64,000 nucleotides of DNA from Lentibacillus sp. JNUCC-1 (GTDB lineage Bacteria > Bacillota > Bacilli > Bacillales > Amphibacillaceae), in assembly GCF_009741735.1 (NCBI RefSeq), contig NZ_WHOH01000001.1:186001-250000 (forward strand), given 5' to 3'. Position 1 is the first letter of the stretch, and every line of letters begins with the position of its first letter. This document shows positions 26,468 to 36,237 of this stretch, piece by piece. The notes beneath the pieces were generated by a model. That model saw only the letters and a program-made list of their open reading frames with translations, was not told the DNA's origin and did not search any database. Both the position numbers and the translations under genes were made by a program.

Positions 26468-28347
26468 AAATTACGGAATTGTTGTCAAGAGACCTTATCC
26501 AATTGAATCTCACAAGCACTTACAAAGAAGACACCATTGACCAATTGATTCATGTACTGGACAGAGCCGGAAAACTTTCTGACACCCATGAATTCAAAAA
26601 GCAAATTCTTAACCGCGAAAGTCAAAGTACGACCGGGATTGGCGATGGCATTGCCATACCACACGCCAAAACAAAAGCAGTTAAAGAGCCTGCGATCGCA
26701 TTTGGTCGTTCGATTGAGGGTATTGAATATGAAGCTCTTGATGGGCAGCCTTCTCACCTCTTTTTCATGATTGCAGCTCCAGAAGGCGCGAACGATACAC
26801 ATTTGCAGGCACTTGCCAGATTATCTGGCATGTTGATGAAACCGGAAGTACGGAAAGCTTTTATGGAAGCTTCTACTGAAGATGAGGTCCTAGCAATCAT
26901 TGATTTGCATGATGAAAATGATGATGCTGAAGAAGAAGCTGAGACGTCAGCTACCGCCGGAGACAAACCATTTATTGTTGCCGTAACGGCCTGTCCGACA
27001 GGTATTGCGCACACATATATGGCAGCCGATTCATTGAAGACCACTGCCCAAGAAAAAGGCATTGATATTAAAGTTGAGACAAATGGTTCTGGTGGTGCCA
27101 AAAACATATTAACTCAAGAAGATATTGAACAGGCAATAGCTGTCATTATTGCTGCAGATACAAATGTAGCAATGGATCGATTCAGTGGCAAGACTGTCAT
27201 AGAAGTACCAGTTGCTGACGGGATTTCAAAATCTGATGACTTGATACAGAGAGCCTTGAAACAGCAAGGTAAAGTTTATCAGGCTAAAGGCAGTTCCCAA
27301 TCCCAAAGTGAGGAAAACAATGAACAAGGTCGCGGGATTGGGGCCACAATATACAAACATTTGATGAGCGGTGTTTCTAATATGCTCCCGTTTGTCATTG
27401 GCGGCGGTATTCTTATTGCTCTTGGTTTTCTGTTTGGCATCAATGCGCACAATCCAGATGATGCATCCTATAACGTTATTGCAGAAGCTTTGAACACGAT
27501 TGGCGGCGGCAATGCCTTTGCTCTTATGATCCCTGTGCTTGCTGGGTTTATTGCCATGAGTATTGCTGATCGTCCCGGCTTTGCGGCTGGTATGGTCGGG
27601 GGACTGATGGCCTCAACAAGCGGGGCTGGTTTCCTTGGCGGTATTGTTGCGGGTTTTCTCGGTGGTTATATTGTCGTCGGTTTGAAAAAAGTTCTTGCCG
27701 GGTTGCCCTCCTCACTTGAAGGGATTAAAACCATTTTACTTTATCCTTTATTTGGTATTGCCATTACTGGATTTCTGATGTTTTTCGTAGTCAATAAACC
27801 TTTTACAATGCTGAATACGGCCATTTCCGACTGGCTGACAGGTTTGGGTACAGGAAACGCCGTATTTCTCGGAATTGTACTCGGTCTGATGATGGCATTC
27901 GATATGGGTGGACCTGTTAACAAAGCAGCTTATCTGTTTGGCACCGGATTGATTGCAAGCGGAGTTTATGAACCAATGGCTGCGATCATGGCCGCTGGTA
28001 TGGTTCCTCCACTTGGAATTGCCATTGCTACCACCCTCTTCCCTAACAAGTTCAACCAGCAACAACGAGAAGCAGGGAAAGTCAATTACATTATGGGACT
28101 CTCCTTTATTACTGAAGGGGCAATCCCGTTCGCTGCAGCAGATCCGCTTCGAGTGATTCCATCTCTTATGGTTGGTTCTGCAGCAGCTGGTGGTTTGTCC
28201 ATGATGTTTAACATTGGTCTTCAAGCACCACATGGCGGTATTTTTGTCTTCCCCCTCGTCCAAGGTGGATGGTTGCTGTACTTGCTTGCCGTTGTTATCG
28301 GATCCATCATAACCGCCCTTCTTTTAGGCGTACTCAAGAAAAAGTAA
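26464..28347 (+). CDS. fruA: PTS fructose transporter EIIABC
   Basis: 627 residues in A-B-C order. EIIA (about 1-150) has the phospho-histidine in AIPHAKTKAV; EIIB (about 170-265) has the cysteine in VTACPTGIAHTYMAAD; EIIC (about 290-625) is the membrane channel with EGAIPFAAADPLRVIP. It imports fructose as fructose-1-phosphate for FruK. Last gene of the operon; a hairpin terminator follows at 28354. Confidence 0.96.
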   Translation: MKITELLSRDLIQLNLTSTYKEDTIDQLIHVLDRAGKLSDTHEFKKQILNRESQSTTGIGDGIAIPHAKTKAVKEPAIAFGRSIEGIEYEALDGQPSHLFFMIAAPEGANDTHLQALARLSGMLMKPEVRKAFMEASTEDEVLAIIDLHDENDDAEEEAETSATAGDKPFIVAVTACPTGIAHTYMAADSLKTTAQEKGIDIKVETNGSGGAKNILTQEDIEQAIAVIIAADTNVAMDRFSGKTVIEVPVADGISKSDDLIQRALKQQGKVYQAKGSSQSQSEENNEQGRGIGATIYKHLMSGVSNMLPFVIGGGILIALGFLFGINAHNPDDASYNVIAEALNTIGGGNAFALMIPVLAGFIAMSIADRPGFAAGMVGGLMASTSGAGFLGGIVAGFLGGYIVVGLKKVLAGLPSSLEGIKTILLYPLFGIAITGFLMFFVVNKPFTMLNTAISDWLTGLGTGNAVFLGIVLGLMMAFDMGGPVNKAAYLFGTGLIASGVYEPMAAIMAAGMVPPLGIAIATTLFPNKFNQQQREAGKVNYIMGLSFITEGAIPFAAADPLRVIPSLMVGSAAAGGLSMMFNIGLQAPHGGIFVFPLVQGGWLLYLLAVVIGSIITALLLGVLKKK

Positions 28348-28353
28348 CGCAAA

Positions 28354-28406
28354 AGGGCCAGCCCCCAGGGTCATAAGACCTGGGAGGCTGGCCCCCTTAC
28401 TTTTTT
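28354..28406. terminator. Bidirectional terminator, GGTCATAAGACC-loop hairpin (1)
   Basis: GGGCCAGCC...GGCTGGCCC arms enclose CCAGGGTCATAAGACCTGG, with T-rich flanks. It lies between convergent fruA and the AGCS gene. Two further convergent junctions (41565, 45948) carry related hairpins. Confidence 0.8.
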
Positions 28407-29862
28407 AAGATTCTTTTTCTGTGGTTTGTTCTCGATCCCAGAATTCGATGCCGTTTTGATTATCTAAAGTGTCCTTGTAGAATGTTGGATCCTTTCCAGC
28501 TTTGCGTTGCTCCACATAGTCATCCAAGACCCTTTTGGCTATTTTAAACAGTCGGGTGATCGCATACAGGTTGATCAGCGCCATAATCCCCATAGTCAGA
28601 TCTGCCAACGCCCAGACAAGATCAAACGTTGCAATAGACCCAAATACGACCATCGCAAGCACAGCAAGTCTGTAAATAAACAAACCCCATTTACTATTTT
28701 TAATATAACCGATATTATTTTCGCCGTAATAATAGTTGCCAAGGATTGAACTATAAGCAAAGAAAAATATGGCAATCGCAATAAATATCGCTGCCCAATC
28801 TCCCATATGGAATTCAAATGCTTTTTGTGTCAGCTGAATGCCGTCTGCTTTGCTGTCTGCATAGCCACCTGCCGAAATTAATATAAATCCTGTTGCACTA
28901 CAAATAAGAATTGTATCAAAAAACACACCCAATGCTTGAATTAATCCCTGTTTAGCCGGATGTGTAACCTCAGCCGTGGCAGCCGCATTGGGGGCACTAC
29001 CCATACCTGCTTCGTTTGAGAACAAGCCCCGTTTAATTCCCATCATGATCGCAGCGCCAAACCCGCCGCTCACAACTTCTCTAAAACCAAACGCATTAGC
29101 AAATATAATGGAAATCATATCAGGCACCACATCAAGATTAATCGCTAAAATATATACGGCTAACGCAATATACAACACAGCCATCACTGGGACCACGTAT
29201 TGGGCTACCTGTGCAATACTCTTTAGACCGCCAAAAATAACAATAGCCGTCAAAATCGTTAACACAACCGCCATCCAGCCTTTACTGAAGTCAAATTGTC
29301 CTCCAAAAGCCAGACTGATCGTATTGGATTGTACTGAATTAAACACCAGGCCGTATGTAAAGGCAATTGTTACCGCAAAAACAATCCCAAGCCAGCGCAT
29401 ATTCAAGCCTTTTTCAATATAATAAGCTGGTCCTCCACGATATTGGTTCTTTTCAGGCACCTTATACACTTGTGCCAGAGTACTTTCCACAAAAGCTGTA
29501 GCCGAACCAAGCATTGCAATAAGCCACATCCAGAACACAGCGCCCGGCCCACCTACTGCAATCGCAGAGGCAACACCCGCCATATTCCCCGTACCAACGC
29601 GGGAAGCTGCACTGATCGCAAATGCCTGAAACGAAGACGTTCCTTTTTTCCCAGCTGCCGAAATGGACCTCTTATCAAAAAGAACACGGAACATTTCTGG
29701 AAATAAACGAAACTGAACAAAATCTGTCTTCACCGTAAACCAGAGCCCCAAACCGAGTAATACAACAATCAGAATCGTTCCCCACATGGCATCGTTCGCC
29801 TCGGTGATTCCTTTTTCCAAGATAGACATTAAGCTCTCCCAAGCTGTTTCCTTCCCATCCAT
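28405..29862 (-). CDS. Alanine/glycine:cation symporter (AGCS family)
   Basis: About 485 residues with roughly eleven spans. The AGCS signature is ASRVGTGNMAGVASAIAVGG (about 88-107) and the SNEAGMGSAPNAAATAEVTHP block near 270. It takes up alanine or glycine with sodium. ATG 29862 is nine bases after AGGAGG; the in-frame ATG at 29871 abuts that site. Monocistronic. Confidence 0.92.
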   Translation of the reverse strand: MDGKETAWESLMSILEKGITEANDAMWGTILIVVLLGLGLWFTVKTDFVQFRLFPEMFRVLFDKRSISAAGKKGTSSFQAFAISAASRVGTGNMAGVASAIAVGGPGAVFWMWLIAMLGSATAFVESTLAQVYKVPEKNQYRGGPAYYIEKGLNMRWLGIVFAVTIAFTYGLVFNSVQSNTISLAFGGQFDFSKGWMAVVLTILTAIVIFGGLKSIAQVAQYVVPVMAVLYIALAVYILAINLDVVPDMISIIFANAFGFREVVSGGFGAAIMMGIKRGLFSNEAGMGSAPNAAATAEVTHPAKQGLIQALGVFFDTILICSATGFILISAGGYADSKADGIQLTQKAFEFHMGDWAAIFIAIAIFFFAYSSILGNYYYGENNIGYIKNSKWGLFIYRLAVLAMVVFGSIATFDLVWALADLTMGIMALINLYAITRLFKIAKRVLDDYVEQRKAGKDPTFYKDTLDNQNGIEFWDREQTTEKES

Positions 29863-29950
29863 AACACTCATCCTCCTCTTCTTCTTAGAGAATCCTCAAT
29901 AAAGACTTACCCTTTCTTAACAATTCGTATTCCCAAAATTCCTTAATAAA

Positions 29951-29987
29951 AAATAAAGCTTCCCATTTGAACAGGAAGCCTTATTTC
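29951..29987 (-). terminator. Rho-independent terminator
   Basis: AAATAAAGCTTCC pairs with GGAAGCCTTATTT over a ten-base loop; it ends the lipoprotein gene. Confidence 0.85.
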
Positions 29988-29996
29988 GTTTAAAAT

Positions 29997-30479
29997 TTAT
30001 TCTGCTTCTTCAATTTCCACATTGCGTTCATCGGCTAAATCTTGGAGAGCTGTTTGGTATTCTTGCATCCCCTGAAACCCTTCAGTTAAAACCTGATTAG
30101 CCCCTTCAATCATTGAGGGATCCTGTTTTTCCAATGCTTCAACAATCGAATGGAAGCCCTCAAGCTGGTTATTAGCCGCGGTCAGATAAATGTCATGCAC
30201 CTCAGCAATTTCCTCGTCGTCAATTTCAATTGCTTCAGCCTTTTTAACAAGGTCTTCGTATTTCGGCACAATCGATTCTGTCAATGCATCATATAGTGTC
30301 TGATCATCTGTAAAATTAGGCCCTGTGACACTCTCATACTCTGCAACAACTTCCTCTTCCTGTGGTGCAAGCGGCTGGATGTCATCATTAAAATAGCTCA
30401 CCAGATTATCCTGTTCTTCACTCGAACAGCCTGCTGCAACAATAAGTAAAAATAAAAAACCCCAAAAAATTTTCTTCAT
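29997..30479 (-). CDS. Putative lipoprotein of unknown function
   Basis: 160 residues with a lipoprotein signal peptide: KK, hydrophobic stretch, and lipobox VAAGC with Cys at about 18. The mature part is acidic and mostly helical. No family is recognised; the high acidic content fits a secreted protein of a salt-tolerant organism. Monocistronic. Confidence 0.75.
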   Translation of the reverse strand: MKKIFWGFLFLLIVAAGCSSEEQDNLVSYFNDDIQPLAPQEEEVVAEYESVTGPNFTDDQTLYDALTESIVPKYEDLVKKAEAIEIDDEEIAEVHDIYLTAANNQLEGFHSIVEALEKQDPSMIEGANQVLTEGFQGMQEYQTALQDLADERNVEIEEAE

Positions 30480-30611
30480 GTCAAATCTCCCTCTGTTTTT
30501 TGTTCAATTACCATCATATGGCACTTGACCAAAAAAATCTACAAAAGTATGTATAAATCCAATAATTTAGGACAAAAGCACCAAAAAAGCCTCTTGCCCT
30601 AAAAGTTGTCT

Positions 30612-31227
30612 TCAATCTTGAACTTTCAATACAATTTTGCCTTTTGCGTGGCCCGTTTCACTAATCCGATGACCTTCCTGCACTTCAGACAACTCCAGAA
30701 CTTTTTCTACAACCGGTTTAATCTTTTCCTGTTCAAACAAGTCAGCGATTTTCGCCAAGACTTTTCCGTCTCTCCCCATAGAAACCTGATATGTTTTTAC
30801 ATTATATTTTTCAGCCAATTGGTCATCTGGAGCCGTTGTTGTGGAAGCGAGACGCCCGCCTTCTTTAAGGACTTTGAAACTCCGGTCTTGAACTTCCCCG
30901 CCTAGTGTATCAAGAACAACGTCCACCGGTGAAAGTACATCTTCAAAAGCTTCTTCCTCATAATTGATCACTTGATCTGCTCCAAGCTCCTTAAGGAAGT
31001 CTACGTTTTTGCCGCTCCCGGTAGTTGCAACCCAGCAGCCATATGCTTTTGCCAACTGAATGGCGAAACTTCCGACACCGCCTGCTCCTGCTTGAATTAA
31101 TACCCTTTCGCCTTCTTTAATATCAGTAATATCTATCAAGCTTGTCCAGGCGGTTAACCCGACGAGCGGCCCTGAAGCGGCTTCTTCAAACGATAGATTG
31201 CTTGGCTTTTTCGCAACCATATTTTCA
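30612..31227 (-). pseudogene. Zinc-type/quinone NADP-dependent oxidoreductase (MDR), C-terminal part
   Basis: Encodes the distal two thirds of an MDR-family reductase: DENMVAKKPSNLSFEEAASGP, then the nucleotide-binding GERVLIQAGAGGVGSFAIQLAK and VDVVLDTLGGEVQDRSF, ending GKIVLKVQD. The N-terminal part is at 33687-33997 in the same orientation; an IS21 element separates them and one copy of TCCACA repairs the reading VAVDENMVAKK. The intact gene would encode about 310 residues. No zinc-binding loop is seen, as in quinone oxidoreductases. Confidence 0.88.
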
Positions 31228-31345
31228 TCCACATGTATATGGTAACTTAAAAGTGAGCCACCATCGCAGTTGAAAATTGAGCCACTCTAATAGAAAATAT
31301 ACCCCTAATGAAATATCAGGGGTTGAACTCGGAGTGATCACATTG

Positions 31346-32866
31346 ATGGAAAAACAAAAAATAATAAAATCATACTTGGAAGGAGTAAGTCAGAGAAAGA
31401 TTGCCGAACAAACGGGAAAATCTAGAAATACGGTGAAAAGTTACATTGACGATTATGAGAAGAGCAGAAAGGAAGATGTAAGGGATCTTCCAATAGCTGA
31501 GAATATTGTAAAGGCGCCTGCATATAAAAAGCGGATTGGTAAAAAGAGAGTATTAACAGATGATATAAAGCGAATTTTGCGCGGCTATATAAAGGAAAAT
31601 GAATGGAAGAGAAACCACTACATGGCCAAGCAGCAAATGAAAATGATAGATATGCATGAGGCGTTGTTGGATGCCGGACACGCCATTAGTTACACAACGG
31701 TGCGAAACTTTGTTAATAAAGAAGTGGCTAAATCAAGGGAGGTGTTTATCCGGCGGAATTGTGTACCTGGTTATGAGGCGGAATTTGATTGGGGCGAAAT
31801 TAAGCTTGAGATTGATGGAGAAATCAAAAGTTATTCATTAGCAGTTTTCACATTAGCTCACAGCAATTATCGCTTCGCGAAGATTTATCAATCTGAGTCT
31901 CAGGTTTGTGTACTGGATGTTCATTCGGAGTTCATTCATCATATCGGTTTTATTCCTAAGGTCTTTACCTATGATAACATGCGGACCGTTGTAAAATCTT
32001 TTGTAGGGACAGAGAAAACGGTCACAGATAGCATGATTAATCTTTCCAATTACTATCAGTTTAAAATTCGTTTGTGTGAGCCACGGAAAGGCAATGAGAA
32101 AGGACATGTGGAACGGAGTGTAGAGTTTATACGGAGAAAAGCATTCTCAGCAATCTATTCATTTACGAGTTTACAAGAGGCGGAAGATCACCTCTCCTGT
32201 ACACTTAAAAAGATCAATGAACGGTATCATCATGAACATCAAGTAAAGCATATAACGCTATTGGAAGATGAAAAGAAAGTCGCAAGACCTGCTGTTATGG
32301 CACCATTTGATAGCGCGGAGTTGGTTGAATGTCAGGTGAATAAATATAGCACAGTGATGATTAAGCAAAATCATTATTCTGTGCCGGAGGGGCACGTTGG
32401 GAAATACATCAAGGCAAAGGCCGGTGCCACGTATATTAAGTTGTTTATTGATGGAGAGCTTGTAGCTGAGCATCAACGAAAATGGGGTGTGCATGAATGG
32501 CAAATGAATATTTATCACTATCTGAGTACCTTCCAAAAGAAAAAAGGTGCCATATCCCAAAGTGAATGTTTGAGACAGGCACCAACCCAAATAAAAGATA
32601 TCTACAACAATTATTATATAGGAAAAGAGAAAGAATTCATAGAGCTGCTTCTTTACGTGAAAGAAAACAATAATCTGAAACGGGTCCTTGAAGCCGTAGA
32701 AGAACTAAGTGCCATCCGATTTGATCTCGTCACGACGGACAGCATCCTGTTTATTTGCGGACAATCCACGTCTACGACCAAAGCGTTCTCCGGTGGAGAT
32801 GAAACCATGAATCAGTCTGTGAGCAACATGGAGGCATACGCAGACATGTTTAATCAAGTCGGATAA
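31346..32866 (+). CDS. istA: IS21 transposase IstA
   Basis: About 506 residues from ATG 31346 (in-frame TTG 31343 also possible). It has an N-terminal helix-turn-helix (SQRKIAEQTGKSRNTVKSYI) and an integrase core with D in EAEFDWGEIKLEI, D in FTYDNMRTVV and E in KGHVERSVEFIRR. It performs strand transfer together with IstB. Appears intact. Confidence 0.93.
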   Translation: MEKQKIIKSYLEGVSQRKIAEQTGKSRNTVKSYIDDYEKSRKEDVRDLPIAENIVKAPAYKKRIGKKRVLTDDIKRILRGYIKENEWKRNHYMAKQQMKMIDMHEALLDAGHAISYTTVRNFVNKEVAKSREVFIRRNCVPGYEAEFDWGEIKLEIDGEIKSYSLAVFTLAHSNYRFAKIYQSESQVCVLDVHSEFIHHIGFIPKVFTYDNMRTVVKSFVGTEKTVTDSMINLSNYYQFKIRLCEPRKGNEKGHVERSVEFIRRKAFSAIYSFTSLQEAEDHLSCTLKKINERYHHEHQVKHITLLEDEKKVARPAVMAPFDSAELVECQVNKYSTVMIKQNHYSVPEGHVGKYIKAKAGATYIKLFIDGELVAEHQRKWGVHEWQMNIYHYLSTFQKKKGAISQSECLRQAPTQIKDIYNNYYIGKEKEFIELLLYVKENNNLKRVLEAVEELSAIRFDLVTTDSILFICGQSTSTTKAFSGGDETMNQSVSNMEAYADMFNQVG

Positions 32867-32879
32867 GGAGCAGTGACCA

Positions 32880-33644
32880 ATGGATAAACAACAACGAATT
32901 ATTGATCTATGTAAAGATTTGCGCTTACCAAGCATACGAAAAATCGTTCAGAATGAAGCTTTGGAACAACCAGCTCAAGCATTTGAAGTGTTACTTCAAG
33001 TGCTTGAACAAGAAAAAGCCGACCGGCAGGTGCGGGCAAAGCAAAATCGTATCCGTACGGCTAATTTCCCACAGAAGAAGCTATTGGAGGAATTGAGAGT
33101 AGAAGAATTACCGGAACAAGCCAGTCAAAAATTACCTCATTTAAAAACACTGGATTTCATAGAGGAAGGGCAAAATGTCATTCTGACAGGTTCATCGGGC
33201 ACGGGGAAGACCCATATTGCGATTGGGCTTGGAATGGAAGCATGCTTGGCAGGATACCGGGTATTCTACGCTACGGTCCCTTCCTTGATAAACCAGCTAA
33301 AGGAACATCGTTCAGAAAGAACCTTGCGCTCATTTGAGTTGAAGTTTGGGAAATATGACGTTGTTATCCTGGATGAATTAGGTTACATTTCTTTCGACAA
33401 GGAAGGTGCGGAGTTACTGTTTTCTCACCTCTCGCTACGGGCAGGTAGGAAATCAACAATTATCACCAGCAACCTGCCATTTACGAAATGGCAAGACATG
33501 TTTCATGACCCGGTATTGACGGCTGCGTTAACCGATCGTCTTACACATAAATCTCATGTCGTAAACATGATAGGGCCTTCTTACCGAATGAAGGAAACAG
33601 AAGCTTGGATCAAAATGAGTGGAAACAAAGTGGCTCAAAATTAA
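32880..33644 (+). CDS. istB: IS21 helper ATPase IstB
   Basis: 254 residues of the DnaC-like AAA+ group: Walker A LTGSSGTGKTHIAI (about 101-114), Walker B VVILDELGYISFD and a sensor region IITSNLPFTKW. It assembles on target DNA and regulates IstA. Starts 13 bases after istA. Confidence 0.94.
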   Translation: MDKQQRIIDLCKDLRLPSIRKIVQNEALEQPAQAFEVLLQVLEQEKADRQVRAKQNRIRTANFPQKKLLEELRVEELPEQASQKLPHLKTLDFIEEGQNVILTGSSGTGKTHIAIGLGMEACLAGYRVFYATVPSLINQLKEHRSERTLRSFELKFGKYDVVILDELGYISFDKEGAELLFSHLSLRAGRKSTIITSNLPFTKWQDMFHDPVLTAALTDRLTHKSHVVNMIGPSYRMKETEAWIKMSGNKVAQN

Positions 33645-33686
33645 ATTGCGAAATGGCTCACTTTTCACTTGCGAAATACATCCACA

Positions 33687-33997
33687 GCGACATATTCAGC
33701 GTATGTCCCGTTCCGCATCATGTCCGGACTGGAAAACACCTCATCACCAACAGAGAACTTAGTCACATCCGATCCAACCTTCTTCACAACGCCCGCGGCA
33801 TCCCAGCCAATAATCAAAGGGAATTCATATGGTATCGCCTGCTGTAAATAGCCAGCCCGGATCTGCCAGTCCACTGGATTAACCGACGTTGCTTTAATTT
33901 CAATCAAAACATCATTTGCCTTTAGTTCCGGCTCTTTGATATCTGTATAATTGAGTACATCCTTATCACCGTATTCTTCCATCACAATTGCTTTCAT
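33687..33997 (-). pseudogene. NADP-dependent oxidoreductase (MDR), N-terminal part
   Basis: Codes the GroES-like N-terminal domain: MKAIVMEEYGDKDVLNYTDI, ATSVNPVDWQIRAGYL, IIGWDAAGVVKKVGSDV and GTYAEYVAVD, then enters the IS21 end. A GAAAGGATGG ribosome site lies upstream. Continues at 31227 in the C-terminal fragment. Confidence 0.88.
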
Positions 33998-34241
33998 AGC
34001 TTTACCATCCTTTCATTATCTTTATATTTTAACAAAGTGTTATAATATACCAGTATAGAGATCGACGTATTCTCATTCAAGCAAACAAGATTAATGTCTG
34101 CTGTTTTAGGCTATGTTACTTATGGGAGGGATAATTGTTAATTTCCATTCATACCCCGTTCATATTTACAAGGTATTATAAGAATAAACAAACGCCATAA
34201 GCGTTGTTGACCAAATCAATCATGCAAAAGGAGAGGTTATA

Positions 34242-34579
34242 ATGGTTTACGAAAACAAGCAGGACTGGCCTGAAAAATATGACATCAACAAACTTGTCTC
34301 AAAAGAAGAGCACATCAACATGATTATCAACGGTGAAAAAACGTCCGAACGACGTAATGATCGTTATGCTGATCCAGGGATGAGCTGGTGTTAAAAGGAC
34401 AGGCTTTCGTTATAGAAGATGTCTATCCCCAAAAACTTAAAGACGTCACAGAAGAGGATGTCAAAGAGGAAGGCTACAGTAGCCTCGAACAATATAAGGA
34501 AGCCCTAACATCCATTCACCAAAGCGCTGTATGGGACCCTGAGATAGTGGTATGGGCGCATAAATTTAAGAAGAAGTAG
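34242..34579 (+). pseudogene. ASCH-domain protein, frameshifted
   Basis: From ATG 34242 (AAAGGAGAGG upstream) the frame reads MVYENKQDWPEKYDINKLVS ... RRNDRYADPG and then stops at TGA-shifted sequence; the other frame continues DELVLKGQAFVIEDVYPQKL to 34579. One extra G in the GGG run at 34377-34379 gives a single protein of about 112 residues. ASCH domains bind RNA or nucleotides; the exact role is unknown. Confidence 0.7.
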
Positions 34580-34590
34580 GTCTTAAATAA

Positions 34591-34617
34591 AAACCGGGCA
34601 AATGCCCGGTTTTTTCG
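34591..34617 (+). terminator. Rho-independent terminator
   Basis: AACCGGGCA pairs with TGCCCGGTT with two loop bases and TTTTTT after it. Confidence 0.88.
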
Positions 34618-34725
34618 TTTAAACCTCTTAACTACTGGTATACCTTTTTTGGAATTGTTATAAAGCCCATTTCATTCTGTTGACCAATTGATTCCTCGTT
34701 AGTTCTCCATTGATGTTAAAATATT

Positions 34726-34768
34726 TAAAGTAGCTCCCCTATTAAATCTAGGGAAGCTGTTTTAGTAA
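34726..34768 (-). terminator. Terminator after the betaine-type binding protein
   Basis: AGCTCCCCTA / TAGGGAAGCT arms (one mismatch) around TTAAATC; on the minus strand followed by ACTTTAAATATTTT. Confidence 0.7.
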
Positions 34769-34771
34769 AAC

Positions 34772-35740
34772 CTACTCAGCTGTAATCCCTCGTGTCCATT
34801 CTTCAACGAGTTCTGGATTGTTATCGATAAATTCACGTGCCACTTTTTCCGGATCTTCGTCATCGGCAAAGACCTTGGGCATGAGTTCCTCAATCATGTC
34901 GTAGGTTTCCGTATATTGTGTGATGAGTTGATAAGCTGCCGGAGCATACTCTTTCATTTCATCGTTAGCAACGATGCTAATGTGACCCCCATCTCCACCG
35001 TATGTGCCTTTAGGGTCTTCAAGCATTTTCAAGTCCATAACACCGAATGTCCAGTGGGGTTTCCATAATGTGACAACTATAGGTTCTTTCTTATCCATAG
35101 CCGTTTGCAGTTCGGTGATCATCGCAGCTTCAGAACTTGTTAATAGTTCCCAGTTATCAAGTTCATAATCTTCCAGAGCCTGCTCTGTCAATGACATGAT
35201 CCCTGCACCTGCATCGATTCCGGTAATGGTCCAATCAACTTGTTCACCAAGTTCTTCATTGCCTTTTAAGTCTTCTACTGAATTCACGTCTTCCATATAA
35301 GTTGGAACTGTCAATGCAAGTGGCGCCTCATCGAGGGTTTGATTGACTTCCTCAACCTCGTCCTTGTATTTGTCCCAATAGGCTTTTTGGCTTTCAGGCA
35401 GCCACGCTGATGCTGTGAAGTCAGCAGAGCCATCCGCAACACTTGCCCACATTGGTCCTGTTTCGACCTGCTTAACATCTACGTCATAGCCTATATCTTC
35501 CAGTACTTCTCCCAGTAAATAACTTACAACCGTTTCACGTGCCCAGGCAACGTACGGGATGGTCAGCTCCTTCTTTCCAAGTTCGGGCCCTTCATTGTTT
35601 TCGTTGGTTGCCTCTTGGTCCCCATTATTTTCTGCCGATGATTGATTGTCAGTGTTGTCATTGTTACCACCACATGCCACCAATAACATCGACAAAACTA
35701 AGATCATAATAAATCCTATGAAATGCTGCTTCTTCATCAT
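34772..35740 (-). CDS. Glycine betaine/proline betaine-type ABC substrate-binding lipoprotein (OpuAC family)
   Basis: 322 residues with lipobox LLVAC (Cys about 23), an acidic Asn/Glu-rich linker, then an OpuAC-type domain: ELTIPYVAWARETVVSYLL, TGPMWASVADGSADFTASAWLP, AGAGIMSLTEQAL and VVTLWKPHWTFGVMDLKML. The tryptophans typical of a betaine cage are present. It would bind compatible solutes outside the membrane. No permease or ATPase gene is next to it, so it either works with a transporter elsewhere or is an orphan. Confidence 0.9.
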   Translation of the reverse strand: MMKKQHFIGFIMILVLSMLLVACGGNNDNTDNQSSAENNGDQEATNENNEGPELGKKELTIPYVAWARETVVSYLLGEVLEDIGYDVDVKQVETGPMWASVADGSADFTASAWLPESQKAYWDKYKDEVEEVNQTLDEAPLALTVPTYMEDVNSVEDLKGNEELGEQVDWTITGIDAGAGIMSLTEQALEDYELDNWELLTSSEAAMITELQTAMDKKEPIVVTLWKPHWTFGVMDLKMLEDPKGTYGGDGGHISIVANDEMKEYAPAAYQLITQYTETYDMIEELMPKVFADDEDPEKVAREFIDNNPELVEEWTRGITAE

Positions 35741-36237
35741 ATCTCTTCAGATCACTCCTTTTTAAGTATCCGTTTTATTTTAATGGATTTCATAATACAT
35801 TACCAAGAGCAAAAAAACCTGAATTTAAGCAAAAACAAGCTCATGAGAGAATGAATACCACTATACAAACACTCTCTTAGATTTAAGCCGTTTTCGTACA
35901 AATTCGTTACCATATACTAAGGCACAGTATAAGTAAACTGCGAACTAACTAGTTAGATCTAATTTGGGATTTTATGACTGCCACTGGCAACCGCTCGGGG
36001 AAAACACTCCGCGTCCAGCGGGCGCTGCTGAGCCTCCTCGGTCTAACGACCTCCGGGGTCTCACCGAGGATTTGCATCCCGCAGGAGTCTCCGCGTTTTC
36101 CCCGAGCTAGATATGAGAGGTTATTCTCTAACTCTTATGTGAGTAAAACCGTCCAAGCCACTTAATAACATAAAGTGATTGGAGCGGAGGGAAATCGACT
36201 CCTGCGGGAACAGCACGAGTCCGAAGACCCCGCAGCG

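Larger units (their letters stand above)
31234..33680 (+). mobile_element. IS21 family insertion sequence, 2,447 bp
   Basis: Begins TGTATATGGTAACTTAAAAG and ends, read inward, TGTATTTCGCAAGTGAAAAG, both followed by TGAGCCA: imperfect terminal inverted repeats with TG...CA ends. TCCACA flanks both sides (31228-31233, 33681-33686), a 6-bp target duplication. It carries istA and istB, both open, and splits an oxidoreductase gene. Confidence 0.93.

Noticed and set aside
28976..29422. 148-residue plus-strand ORF across the AGCS gene
   Set aside because: Antisense shadow of a hydrophobic coding sequence; no ribosome site or homology pattern.
35974..36165. 63-residue ORF resembling a 73-residue ORF at 19784-20005 on the other strand
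   Set aside because: The similarity comes from the same repeat arm being present in both places; the frame is not maintained in copy 1.
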